NCBI GenBank assembly: GCA_036502005.1
Contig: DASXZH010000037.1
Span: 40,761-104,760 of the forward strand
Reading direction: 5' to 3'
Length of the DNA stretch: 64,000 nucleotides
From: DASXZH01 sp036502005
Lineage (GTDB): Bacteria > Armatimonadota > Fimbriimonadia > Fimbriimonadales > Fimbriimonadaceae
Part shown: positions 45,268 to 54,294 of the stretch, piece after piece
How positions within the stretch are numbered: the stretch's first letter is position 1
Layout: each line of letters opens with the position of its first letter
Program-made: the position numbers and the translations under genes
The notes under the pieces: generated by a model
What the model saw: the letters and a program-made list of their open reading frames with translations, nothing else
The model's database searches: none
Told to the model about the DNA's origin: nothing

Positions 45268-46464
45268 ATGTCGCGCCCCCATTCTGTTTCTAACATCAAT
45301 TTCTTGCGATACACCGTCTTGCAATGCATGGCGGTAATGACAGGGCTTTCCGGTAACGAGATTTATTGTTTGAAACAGAAGGGCTACGTGCCTGGTGACT
45401 TGGTGATTGGGAACAGCGTGTTCTCGATGGGATTTATTGGCAGCATCGGCTCCGGCTTAAAAACCCTCGCCGGTGGCGAAGTCCAACAAGTGACAACGAT
45501 GATCCACGAAGGGCGCGAAGCCTCTTTCCAACGAATGATGGGCGAAGCGAACCAGCGCGGCGGATCCGGCATCACCGGGGTCACCAACGAACTCATCATG
45601 CAGTCCGGAAACATCGAGTTCCTCTCGGTTGGCTCTTGCCTTCACCGCGATGATGGCCAAGCGGAACAACTGCAGTTTTCCTCCTCCGCGGACGGCCAAG
45701 AGCTTTACTGTCAAATGGATTGCGGCTTCCATCCCTCGCATTTTGTTTTCGGCAACGTGGCTTATTCGATTGGTGTCGGCGGCGGCCTTGGAGGTGCGCT
45801 CCGAAGCCTTTCACGCGGCGAGGTTGTCGAATACTCCAACGTATTCAACCAGACTCGCCACTTGGCCCTGCAGCGAATATCTCAGGACGCCATGCGATAT
45901 GGCGCCAACGCCGTCGTTGGAATCGAAACGTCGATTATTCCCTTCCAGGGCATGCAAGAGATGGTGATGATCGGCACCGCCGCAACCCACCCAGCCCTTG
46001 GGCCTGAGTTCAATAACAATCCTGTCACCAGCGACTTGACCAACCAGGAGATGTGGAACCTCATCAGCATGGGCTACATGCCTTTGCGTTTGATTCTCGG
46101 CGTCTCTGTTTACTCCCTTGGCGTAGCGGGTGGAATCTCCGCTATGTTAAAAGGCCTTTCCAAAGGCGAGATCCCCGAACTCTCGACCCTTATTTACGAA
46201 GCCCGAGAAAAGGCCATCGATAAGGTTAAAGAGCAAGCAACGCAAGTTGGAGCTGATGATGTGGTCGGCTTGAAATCCTATGTCTACCAGCTTGGTGGCG
46301 GACTCATTGAGTTCATGGTTGTCGGGACGGCCGTTAAGAAAATGGCAGGACTCAAAACCAACTCACCGATGATGATCGCACAGGCGATTATCGCGGATAA
46401 GGATACGTTTGCGAATACGGCGGAAGTGGCGATCGGAACGAACCTGAACGAGCAAAAGAGATAG
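45268..46464 (+). CDS. Triple YbjQ/UPF0145-like domain protein
   Basis: 398 residues with three tandem copies of about 90 residues (about 38-130, 157-247, 272-365). Each carries a G-x-x-P, S(M/I/L)G, GE and (A/G)(R)-rich helix, and a late GA/G..V.G element: VFSMGFIGSIGSGLKTLAGGE, VAYSIGVGGGLGGALRSL, VYSLGVAGGISAMLKGLSKGE. Normal YbjQ proteins are single domain and form pentameric rings. ATG at 45268 is assumed; MAVMTG 20 codons later is an alternative. Function unknown. Confidence 0.8.
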   Translation: MSRPHSVSNINFLRYTVLQCMAVMTGLSGNEIYCLKQKGYVPGDLVIGNSVFSMGFIGSIGSGLKTLAGGEVQQVTTMIHEGREASFQRMMGEANQRGGSGITGVTNELIMQSGNIEFLSVGSCLHRDDGQAEQLQFSSSADGQELYCQMDCGFHPSHFVFGNVAYSIGVGGGLGGALRSLSRGEVVEYSNVFNQTRHLALQRISQDAMRYGANAVVGIETSIIPFQGMQEMVMIGTAATHPALGPEFNNNPVTSDLTNQEMWNLISMGYMPLRLILGVSVYSLGVAGGISAMLKGLSKGEIPELSTLIYEAREKAIDKVKEQATQVGADDVVGLKSYVYQLGGGLIEFMVVGTAVKKMAGLKTNSPMMIAQAIIADKDTFANTAEVAIGTNLNEQKR

Positions 46465-46521
46465 TTTCCCTATGCGTTGGACTTCGACGCGATTTGCTCG
46501 TATTATTTAGTTAGGCAAAAG

Positions 46522-46800
46522 ATGTACGAAATCCAAATCCCTGACCACGTTTACGAGCAGGCAGCGAAAGCTGCAGAAGCCCAGCATGTGAGCTTGCAGG
46601 AGTTCGTTGTGGAAGCTCTACAGCTACACGCGGAGCCTGAGGATCCGGACGACTTCGACTATCTGTTTACGCCCGCCATCCTGACCGAGATCGACAAAAG
46701 TGCGCAAGAGGCAAAGGACGGAAAGAGTTTTCCCATAGAACAGGTTAAGGAGCGCCGAGCTACCAAACGGAAAGCATGGGAAGAAAACCACGCTATCTGA
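46522..46800 (+). CDS. Putative antitoxin of a RelE/ParE pair
   Basis: 92 residues from ATG at 46522 (MYEIQIPDHVYEQAAKAAEA); the frame extends upstream to 46477. The N-terminal part resembles a ribbon-helix-helix or helix-rich antitoxin (VSLQEFVVEALQLHAE); the C-terminus is acidic then basic. It overlaps the toxin gene by 25 bases. Confidence 0.75.
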   Translation: MYEIQIPDHVYEQAAKAAEAQHVSLQEFVVEALQLHAEPEDPDDFDYLFTPAILTEIDKSAQEAKDGKSFPIEQVKERRATKRKAWEENHAI

Positions 46801-47111
46801 CCGTCAACATTACGCCTACGGCAGAGGCCCAACTCGATGATATTTGGGATTGGAATGCCGATCGTTACGATCCGGACCACGCCGACGCTTACGAAGACTT
46901 TTTAATTGATGAGGCGAACAGGATTGGAGAGGATCCCAGCATTGGGCGCCCAGTCCAAAACAAGCCAGAGTATCTATATATTGTAAGCCGAAAGCGCAAA
47001 CGCAAGAGCCACGGTCATATCATCGTTTACGAAGTGGCCAATCAAGCAGTCGAGATTCTCTTTATTTTTCATACGGCCCAGAATTGGGAAGTTCGGTTAG
47101 CCAGTTTATAG
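46776..47111 (+). CDS. RelE/ParE-family toxin
   Basis: 111 residues. Pattern ITPTAEAQLDDIWDWNADRY, then DEANRIGEDPSIGRPV and HIIVYEVANQAVEILFIFHTAQNW, the usual beta-sheet and C-terminal strand of ParE/RelE toxins. Basic patch RKRKRKS is present. Unlike the 28199 toxin this one is intact. Confidence 0.85.
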   Translation: MGRKPRYLTVNITPTAEAQLDDIWDWNADRYDPDHADAYEDFLIDEANRIGEDPSIGRPVQNKPEYLYIVSRKRKRKSHGHIIVYEVANQAVEILFIFHTAQNWEVRLASL

Positions 47112-47121
47112 AGAATAGCTA

Positions 47122-47568
47122 TTAATTAGCAGTAAACGCCAGGCCGATGAGTTTAAGTGACATTCCGTGACGGCCATCTCCAACAACGATGTCGGATCGG
47201 AATACGTTTGTCTTATCTCGACCGCTTGGCAAAGACAAGCCCGAGACTCTTCCTAAAGGAGCCGGTGCCCAGTACGCACGCATCGTTATCGAATGATTTG
47301 TCGGATGATCCGCACTCGGCAACAAGCCGATGCCGGTCATCAAAGTTCGACCGACCTGGCTTTTCGAAGCCGAAGTAAGCACAAAACCGGCGTTAATACG
47401 AACTACCGTGGAAGCGTCAAACGAAGCCGTTCGACTTCCCTCGCCGCCCTGAACATAAATAAAGGTCGCCCGGTTGGTAGCTTCAAATTGAATACCGGGC
47501 GATTGAGCTAAAGCCGATGCAGAAAAGGCCGCAACTGCGGTGATTCCAAGCAAGCGGCATGCGTTCAT
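47122..47568 (-). CDS. Secreted hypothetical protein
   Basis: 148 residues with a signal peptide ending SALAQS. The mature part (IQFEATNRATFIYVQGGEGS, FVLTSASKSQVG) looks like an all-beta domain. No family recognised. Confidence 0.65.
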   Translation of the reverse strand: MNACRLLGITAVAAFSASALAQSPGIQFEATNRATFIYVQGGEGSRTASFDASTVVRINAGFVLTSASKSQVGRTLMTGIGLLPSADHPTNHSITMRAYWAPAPLGRVSGLSLPSGRDKTNVFRSDIVVGDGRHGMSLKLIGLAFTAN

Positions 47569-47635
47569 AACCTTAACAGCTTAAGCTGCAAAAAGTGGCC
47601 CAAAGGCCCGCCAGCTATGAATCCACGCACTTCTG

Positions 47636-47818
47636 CTAGTGGAGGCAAAAAGAAACATCAAGGGAAGCGGGCACACCGACTTCCTCCGCCAACACTTCTT
47701 TCTCAAGATCATCCACTGCCGCCGTTATCCTCAGCAGCATTTCGCACTCAGCTTTAAGCGTTTTGATTTCCGATAGGACCTCTTGTAATTCCACGTGCTT
47801 CTCTCCCCCAAAATCCAT
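47636..47818 (-). CDS. Short coiled-coil protein
   Basis: 60 residues, acidic, with a heptad-like helix (VELQEVLSEIKTLKAECEML and VDDLEKEVLAEEV). No good ribosome site is seen. A small real gene is possible but unproven. Confidence 0.4.
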   Translation of the reverse strand: MDFGGEKHVELQEVLSEIKTLKAECEMLLRITAAVDDLEKEVLAEEVGVPASLDVSFCLH

Positions 47819-47862
47819 TCTAAACCCAATGTGGAAAAATGGGTGTCCATGCTTTCGTGGAC

Positions 47863-49554
47863 TTAGCGAATGTTAAAGTATTTCGCTTCCGGATGGTGGA
47901 CAACGATCGCCGAAGTGGACTGTTCTGGGCTCAACATGAACTCTTCTGTGAGTTCAATGCCGATCTCTTCCGGCTTCAAAAGTTCGAAAAGCTTGGTTTG
48001 ATCTTCCAGATTGGGGCAAGCTGGATACCCAAAAGAATAGCGTGCGCCGTGATATTTCGCGCTAAACAGGAGCCTCAGTTCTTCCGGATCTTCTCCGCCG
48101 AAGCCCAGTTCGCCGCGCATTTGTTTGTGCCAATACTCGGCCAAAGCCTCCGCGCTCTCCACGCCCATGCCATGCACAAAAAGGTAATCCTGGAAGTCGC
48201 CTGCCTCGAAAAGCTTCTTTTCGAGAGCGCTCGTATCCGAACCGATGGTGACAATGCTGAACCCAACAACATCCATTTGACCGGATTCTTTTGACTTAAA
48301 GAAATCGCTTATACAAAGCCGGCGGAGGTCTCGTTGGCGTGGGAAGGTAAATCGCTGACGCTCGGTCTTGTTGTCGTCCTGATAAACGATGAGGTCGTTC
48401 CCTTCCGATTGGCATGGGAAATAACCCCACTTCACCCGCGGTTTAATCACCGAGGCAAGTTCCACCTTCATTCTTTCGAAAATAGGCTTGGCGTTCTCTT
48501 CCAGATAATGGTTAAACGCGATATTGTCCATTCCATCTTGCCGTTTGAATTGCCACTGGCCACGCCAAAGAGCGACCGTGTTGATGTATTTGAAAACCTC
48601 GAACGGGTCGAACTTAACGTGCTTTTGAGCACCGTAAAAGGGCAGCTTCGGCGGCTCAACGTCTTTCGCCACATCGCTGATCGTGCCGTCAAAGACGTAA
48701 AGCTCTTGGTCGATTTCACCTACGCGGTGGCTGCGAACTGGCTCGTAAACGTCGTCACCCGTCGCCGTTTGCCGCGCAACGACAATCGATTCGCCGACGC
48801 TCACCTTTTCCATCAGGTGCAGGCCCTCAAAAGCGTCCTGCGCGTAGGAGACTTCCCCGCTGTATAGCGGTCTTAAGTCGTTCTCAACATAACCACGCGT
48901 AAGGGCGGCGCCGCCTAACAGCACGGGATAATTGAGCCCTCGCTCCTTCATCTCCATGAGGTTGTCCCTCATGATCAGTGTGCTCTTAACGAGCAAGCCA
49001 CTCATGCCAATCACTTGGCATTTAAACTCAGCCGCCTTATCCAAAATGGAGTTAATGGGCTGCTTAATGCCGATATTAACCACCCGATAACCGTTATTGC
49101 TAAGGATGATATCGACAAGATTCTTCCCGATATCATGCACATCTCCAGCGACGGTGGCGAGAAGGATAGAACCCTTTTCAGAGCCTTCCTCTTTCTCCAT
49201 CATCGGTTCTAGGTAGCGCACCGCCGCCTTCATCACCTCGGCGCTCTGGAGAACGAACGGAAGCTGCATTTTGCCTGCGCCGAAAAGTTCGCCGACCGTC
49301 TTCATCCCATCGAGGAGAATATCGTTGATGATGGCTAAGGGTTCGTAGTTAACCAGCGCATCATCAAGATGGGCTTCAAGGTTTTTCTTGATACCGTCGA
49401 CGATATGCTTTTTCAGCCGGTCTTCGGCAGATAGAGATTCAAATGAATCAACGGAGGAGGATACGGACTTAACGTTCTCGAACCGAGCCATGAACTCGAT
49501 GAGTGGATCGTAGGTTAGCTGTCCGATTTCTTCAGGGTTATCACCTTCAGGCAT
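47863..49554 (-). CDS. metH: Methionine synthase, C-terminal half (cobalamin-binding and activation domains)
   Basis: 563 residues. Cap domain (about 45-125, with GELFGAGKMQLPFVLQSAEVM), the B12 domain with D138-x-H140-x-x-G143 in GDVHDIGKNLVDI and SGLLVKST, and the AdoMet activation domain with RYSFGYPACPN near residue 512. E. coli MetH carries these after homocysteine and methyltetrahydrofolate domains, which are absent here. ATG 49554 starts a natural protein and no partner lies upstream, so the enzyme is split, with the N-terminal half presumably encoded elsewhere. Confidence 0.93.
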   Translation of the reverse strand: MPEGDNPEEIGQLTYDPLIEFMARFENVKSVSSSVDSFESLSAEDRLKKHIVDGIKKNLEAHLDDALVNYEPLAIINDILLDGMKTVGELFGAGKMQLPFVLQSAEVMKAAVRYLEPMMEKEEGSEKGSILLATVAGDVHDIGKNLVDIILSNNGYRVVNIGIKQPINSILDKAAEFKCQVIGMSGLLVKSTLIMRDNLMEMKERGLNYPVLLGGAALTRGYVENDLRPLYSGEVSYAQDAFEGLHLMEKVSVGESIVVARQTATGDDVYEPVRSHRVGEIDQELYVFDGTISDVAKDVEPPKLPFYGAQKHVKFDPFEVFKYINTVALWRGQWQFKRQDGMDNIAFNHYLEENAKPIFERMKVELASVIKPRVKWGYFPCQSEGNDLIVYQDDNKTERQRFTFPRQRDLRRLCISDFFKSKESGQMDVVGFSIVTIGSDTSALEKKLFEAGDFQDYLFVHGMGVESAEALAEYWHKQMRGELGFGGEDPEELRLLFSAKYHGARYSFGYPACPNLEDQTKLFELLKPEEIGIELTEEFMLSPEQSTSAIVVHHPEAKYFNIR

Positions 49555-50070
49555 GCTTGCGAATTGTACCTGCGGTGTATTGCGCGAAATGCCGCAACCA
49601 CTTTTTCGAGTGAACGTTGCGTTAAGCGCCGTTATTCTGTAAAATGTGGGTGAAGGTCTAGAGGTTGCATTTGCTCTCCCCTTGGCAATGCTCGGGCCTT
49701 CATTTTAATTTACTTTATGAACCTTAAGGATTCTTTAGAGATTCCTGTGAGGAATTCAATTCTTGAGCCGTTCTCCGAGTATGTCTTGTGTGTTGTGACC
49801 TTGTGTGAATGGGTTTGGACTGGCACTTAAATGAAAACCCGAACTTCCTAACAATTGGGTTTGCTGGATGCAGGCCCAAGGGGCCGAGAAGACTTAGCGA
49901 AGGCCGAAGGCCTGGTAACTATACGGCATTTTATCCCAAGCCCCAAAGGGGCGAGACAGAGGCTTCGGCTTGTTTAAAAAACTGGGTGACGCAGCCAAAG
50001 TTAGTGCAACGCCACAGCTTCTAAATCAGCCAACAAACCCAATAGAGGTGTGGACACAAGACATCCCAGC
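49555..50070. other. 516-base gap upstream of metH half, no gene
   Basis: No credible ORF, tRNA or cobalamin riboswitch box (GCCACTG) is seen on either strand. A GC-rich palindromic phrase GGCCCAAGGGGCC (49873-49886) also occurs at 35490-35503, and CCCCAAAGGGGCG follows, so this looks like repeat-derived spacer. The 3' ends of metH and the nuclease do not meet; the nuclease also reads minus, so this gap holds the metH promoter. Confidence 0.5.
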
Positions 50071-51615
50071 CTACAAGTTTAAAATCAACTGATCGTGCTT
50101 AAAATCGTCCGGCGCGGGCAGATCCGAATCCGGATCGCAAAGCTTCCACATCGCGGCAAAAAGCTCAACCATCGCTTCGGTGTCGCGCTTGCAATAGGCA
50201 AGCAGATCTCTGCAAATCTGTTCCTTTTCCGAAATCGGAGTCGTTGCCGCGATCATGCGCTTATATTCAGCGGCCGCCGTGTTCCCATCGCGGATGGTCA
50301 AATCCTTGTAACTCATGGCAGGGACCATGGCAGGCAAAACAGACTTGATCGAAAATGATCCTTTGAATGCCTTCAGGTAAACGCTTTCCTGCACGATCTT
50401 AAGAAGATCCACCCCGCGAGCCGATAACAACTCACAAAGCTCGGCCCCATGCCGAACACCCTGTTTGGCAAGCGCCTTCAGCGTTGTCATCTCGTAGTTG
50501 GAATAAACGAAAATCGATCCTGCGCTTTGGATAGTGTTCCAAAGTGTTTCCGCAAACGCGGCCCTCGGGTCTTTGCCATCAACGGCGAGGAACTCAAAAT
50601 GCATTAGCTCGCCCTCGCGAGATTCCAACACATGGCAAGACCACTGGAAGGGTATTGCCTGATAAGAAGCGGTACCAGGCAAAACCGGAATGCTATATGC
50701 AGCCGCTTCAAAATCGATAAAGTAGACGGGAAACTTTACGGCCTCAAGGGTTTCCGGCAAGTTCTTGGCCACGTAAGGCGTGCCATCTCTGTACACGTTT
50801 CTTATCCGCGCTTGGATCTCCTGAAGCTTGTAGCTTTCCGGCACCGCGCCAATCGCTTTAACGCCTTGAGCTCTAAGTTCGCTTACTTGGGTCGCTTTAA
50901 TGCGAGGAATAAAAACGAGGTCGTCTTCCGGCTGACCAACGTGGCAGTGCGCGTGAAAACCGCAACCCGAACAGTAAGTGTTGGTTTCAAAAAAGGGCGC
51001 TTCTTCCTGCGAGATAACATGCTGCATCGCAATGCCCTTAAACTGGACGTCGACGAGGGCTGCTTCAACCTCGTTCGTGACTTCCACGATGGCAAGCGCC
51101 GCCGACGGATCAAGCCCTCCATTTTCCGGTGCCACATAATCGCGGCTGATTAGCACCAAGCTGGCTGATTTAACGTTGATGCCCGCTTCGCGCAGCACAA
51201 GCACTTGGAAGGCAACATCGTAGAGGTGGTGCGACTTCACCTTCTCTTTCTCGCCCGGCTCCTTGGAGGATTTGACCTCCAAGAGTCGCCACGCATCCCC
51301 ATCCCGCTGCAAAATATCGACCCGGACCAGTCTTCCGCCCGAAACGAACTGCGGCTCGAATAGCGTGTGGGCCACCTGCATCATGCTTTCGGTGGCGAGC
51401 ACTGCATCGGGCCCCGCCGCGTCGATCAAAACCCCGCCCGGAAACATTAGTCGGGCCAACGCGCCGATGTCGTTTCCATCTGCCATCCTCGCACGGGCAC
51501 CCTCATCCGGAGGAGTTTCCAACTCGCGATGGTATTTGGCTAGGTACAGCCTTTTGGGGCACTGAAGCCCGTTGATAAAGTCTCTCTTGGTTAGGAGCGG
51601 AACATCCGTGCGCAT
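50071..51615 (-). CDS. Predicted nuclease: Cas4/RecB-like domain fused to DnaQ-like exonuclease (DUF2779)
   Basis: 514 residues. Residues 1-225 are PD-(D/E)xK-like: LVRVD100 and LLEVK (E113, K115). C19 near the start plus C215, C218 and C224 copies the one-plus-three layout of Cas4/AddB iron-sulphur nucleases. From 295 an RNase-H-like fold starts with YFID301FE303, continues with VYSNYEMTTL, and ends with YCKRDTEAMVEL, a DEDDy pattern. DUF2779 is named for this region. It could degrade DNA ends in both polarities. Recipient pathway unknown; recG lies divergently next to it, 566 bases away. Confidence 0.85.
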   Translation of the reverse strand: MRTDVPLLTKRDFINGLQCPKRLYLAKYHRELETPPDEGARARMADGNDIGALARLMFPGGVLIDAAGPDAVLATESMMQVAHTLFEPQFVSGGRLVRVDILQRDGDAWRLLEVKSSKEPGEKEKVKSHHLYDVAFQVLVLREAGINVKSASLVLISRDYVAPENGGLDPSAALAIVEVTNEVEAALVDVQFKGIAMQHVISQEEAPFFETNTYCSGCGFHAHCHVGQPEDDLVFIPRIKATQVSELRAQGVKAIGAVPESYKLQEIQARIRNVYRDGTPYVAKNLPETLEAVKFPVYFIDFEAAAYSIPVLPGTASYQAIPFQWSCHVLESREGELMHFEFLAVDGKDPRAAFAETLWNTIQSAGSIFVYSNYEMTTLKALAKQGVRHGAELCELLSARGVDLLKIVQESVYLKAFKGSFSIKSVLPAMVPAMSYKDLTIRDGNTAAAEYKRMIAATTPISEKEQICRDLLAYCKRDTEAMVELFAAMWKLCDPDSDLPAPDDFKHDQLILNL

Positions 51616-52181
51616 CCGGTTTTCTTAGTTTCCTTTTGGTTGCCGCGCCGTTCCCTCTTGGAACAGCGGCCTGCTTTAGAACCGACGCCATAGCCGAGTA
51701 GAAAGAAGCTTAGTTTCGGAAGGATTTTGGGCCGAGTTTTCCGGCTGGTTCTTTAGTATATGGGAAATCGGGATGGCGGATCGGTGAAAAGGCGAAAGTC
51801 GAAGGTCGAAGGTCGAAAGTCGAAAGTCGAAAGTCGAAAGTCGAAGGCCGGATGGTCGACCGCCTCATCCTTAATGTCCCCATCTACTATCCTTATTGGC
51901 TTTCGACTTTTCGGCTTTCGACCGCCTTATCCCCCATCCGCTATCCGCCACGCCTCCGGCATTCGACATTCGACTTTCGACCGATCTTCTATATCCCATC
52001 CGCTATCCGCCCTCTGTCCTTCAGTCGACTATATAACTATCGACTATCGACCGGCCCCTCCCGGCCTTCGACTTTCGACCTTCGACTTCCGACCCCGTCC
52101 CGTCCCCAATCCCCCAAACCACGTAGACTAAACTGTACGCGATTCCAAACCGCCCGCCGTCCCGTCTTGACCATAACCCTT
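51616..52181. repeat. GTCGAAN heptamer inverted array, copy 3 (largest)
   Basis: Forward arm 51792-51848 (eight units of GTCGAAA/G). The complementary arm is spread over about 51900-52095 and includes CGACTTTC, CGACATTC, and a variant word CGACTAT (52020-52050). ORFs here are read from repeats and give rows of Ser/Lys/Arg or Leu/Ser/Thr. No gene is seen in the gap before recG. Confidence 0.9.
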
Positions 52182-54287
52182 ATGAGCGCTCCTACCCAGG
52201 CACCGATAAAGAGATCGCTTGATACCGAAGCTCAATTTCTAAAAGGAGTCGGGCCAAAACTTGCACAAATCCTCGCCAAACTAGAGATCCACACGGTGCG
52301 GGATGTGCTCTTTCACCTTCCCCGCCGTTACGAAGACCGGCGCAACATCCCGCCTTTAAACACCCTCAGACCCGGCGAGTTCGCCACCGTCAGGGGGGGA
52401 GTGCTGGCTGTTCAAGGAAACCCCGCCAAACGGGGCATGGTCATCATTCGCGTTCCTATAACCGATGGTCGAAGCACGGTCGTGCTCACTTGGTTCAACC
52501 AACCCTGGATCAAGAGAAAGTTCGAACAGTTTCGCGGCGAGGTCATCGCCTACGGAAAAGTAAAGGAAGGCTCCTACGAGTTAGAAATACACTCGCCGGA
52601 ATTCGAATTGATAGGCGAGGAAGATGACCCCGCCGATTTCGCACGGATCGTCCCGGTTTATCCACTTACCGATGGCGTGGACCAACGCCTTGTCCGACGC
52701 GCCGCGAGTTCCGCCCTTCTCAGCTACCTGGAATATGTGGTCGATCCTATCCCTGAACCCATTCTAAGAAAAAATGGTCTCCAGCCACTCAGATGGAGCC
52801 TTAGCCAAATCCACGATCCAACGAACGAAGAAAACCGCATCAAGGCCCGCCAAAGGCTGGTTTTCGATGAGTTCTTCAACCTTCAGCTTTCGTTGGCATT
52901 AGCCCGCGCCGATAACCACCACGAAACCGGCCTCTCCTTCCCCATCCACAAAGAAAAAGACATTCTCTGGAAAGACATCCACGCCATCGTTCCGTTCGCT
53001 CTAACGGGCGCCCAAAAAAGGGTCATCGAAGAGATTTGGACCGATATGGAAGCGCCCCACCCCATGAATCGGCTGGTTCAAGGGGATGTAGGTTGCGGAA
53101 AAACCATTGTCGCTGCTTGCGCTATGCTTGCCGCCGTTCGCGCGGGCTACCAGACCGCCCTTATGGCTCCCACCGAGATCCTCGCCGAACAGCATTTTGC
53201 CAGCTTCTCGCGTTTGTTGGAGCCCCTCGGAATCGAGGTCGTGCTCCTGGTTGGCAAGCACACGGCAACCAAAAAGAAGCAAGCCTATAAGGACACTGAG
53301 AGCGGCAAAGCCAAGATCGCCATCGGCACCCACGCGATTATCCAAGAGGGCGTGAAGTTCGAAAAGCTGGGCCTCATCGTGGTCGACGAGCAACATCGTT
53401 TCGGCGTTCTTCAGCGGGCCGCCTTACGCGAAAAAGGGTTTGGCAACCCGGATGTGCTGGTGATGACGGCCACCCCGATCCCCCGCACCCTCACCATGGC
53501 TGTTTTTGGCGACATGGATATCTCGGTGATCGACGAGCTCCCGCCTGGCCGCCGTCCTGTCAAAACCCACTGGAAGTTCCTCGCTGATCGCCACAGCGTT
53601 TACCAAGGTGTTCACAAGCTCATTAAAGAAGGCCGTCAGGCCTACTTTGTTTGCCCCTTGGTCAGCGAAACGGAAACAGCTATGGCCCTCGCTGCGGATG
53701 ACCTCCACAAAAGGCTTTCCGAACAAGTCTTTCCAGATCTGCGCGTAGGACTCCTCCACGGCCAAATGAAACCCAAAGACAAAGAGTCGGTCATGGAGCA
53801 GTTCCGCAAGCATGAACTCGATATCCTCGTCAGCACGACCGTAATTGAGGTCGGCGTGGACGTGCCCAATGCAAGCGTCATGGTCATCGAAGACGCCAAC
53901 CGCTTCGGCTTAAGCCAACTTCACCAGCTTCGCGGCCGAGTTGGCCGCGGCGAGACCCAAAGCTACTGCATTCTCGTGTCCGACGCCAAATCCGAAGACT
54001 CAAAAGCGAGATTGGACATAATGGTCGGCACCACCGATGGCTTCAAAATCGCCGAAGAAGACTTGAAATTAAGGGGCCCTGGCGACCTTATCGGAACCAA
54101 ACAGAGCGGCAACCTCGATATCAAGATCGGAGACCTGGTCCAAGACGGCAAGATGATGGAAGTCGCACGCCAGGCTGCTTTGAATCTAATTAAGTTTGAT
54201 CCAACCCTTTCCAGGCCCGAGCATCGTCTTTTGGTGGAATCGGTAAAAGCGCGCAAGGGCGAAAAGGCTATCATTACGGTTTCTTGA
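52182..54287 (+). CDS. recG: ATP-dependent DNA helicase RecG
   Basis: 701 residues from ATG at 52182 (MSAPTQAPIKRSLDTEAQFL); upstream frame is repeat. Wedge OB-domain (ATVRGGVLAVQGNPAKRGMV), then motif I QGDVGCGKT, motif II VVDEQHRFGVLQR, motif III TATPIPRT, and motif VI QLRGRVGRGETQSYC. It reverses stalled forks and branch-migrates Holliday junctions. MFS gene follows after seven bases. Confidence 0.97.
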   Translation: MSAPTQAPIKRSLDTEAQFLKGVGPKLAQILAKLEIHTVRDVLFHLPRRYEDRRNIPPLNTLRPGEFATVRGGVLAVQGNPAKRGMVIIRVPITDGRSTVVLTWFNQPWIKRKFEQFRGEVIAYGKVKEGSYELEIHSPEFELIGEEDDPADFARIVPVYPLTDGVDQRLVRRAASSALLSYLEYVVDPIPEPILRKNGLQPLRWSLSQIHDPTNEENRIKARQRLVFDEFFNLQLSLALARADNHHETGLSFPIHKEKDILWKDIHAIVPFALTGAQKRVIEEIWTDMEAPHPMNRLVQGDVGCGKTIVAACAMLAAVRAGYQTALMAPTEILAEQHFASFSRLLEPLGIEVVLLVGKHTATKKKQAYKDTESGKAKIAIGTHAIIQEGVKFEKLGLIVVDEQHRFGVLQRAALREKGFGNPDVLVMTATPIPRTLTMAVFGDMDISVIDELPPGRRPVKTHWKFLADRHSVYQGVHKLIKEGRQAYFVCPLVSETETAMALAADDLHKRLSEQVFPDLRVGLLHGQMKPKDKESVMEQFRKHELDILVSTTVIEVGVDVPNASVMVIEDANRFGLSQLHQLRGRVGRGETQSYCILVSDAKSEDSKARLDIMVGTTDGFKIAEEDLKLRGPGDLIGTKQSGNLDIKIGDLVQDGKMMEVARQAALNLIKFDPTLSRPEHRLLVESVKARKGEKAIITVS

Positions 54288-54294
54288 ACTAAAA

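Noticed and set aside
49555..49700. Cobalamin riboswitch upstream of the metH half
   Set aside because: The conserved B12 box was not found on the minus strand in this region.
49809..50024. 71-residue ORF in the metH gap
   Set aside because: No ribosome site, no domain, overlaps palindromic repeat phrases.
51760..52131. ORF rich in Lys/Ser/Arg
   Set aside because: It is read straight from the GTCGAAN heptamers; same for 41691-41939 and 60526-60780.
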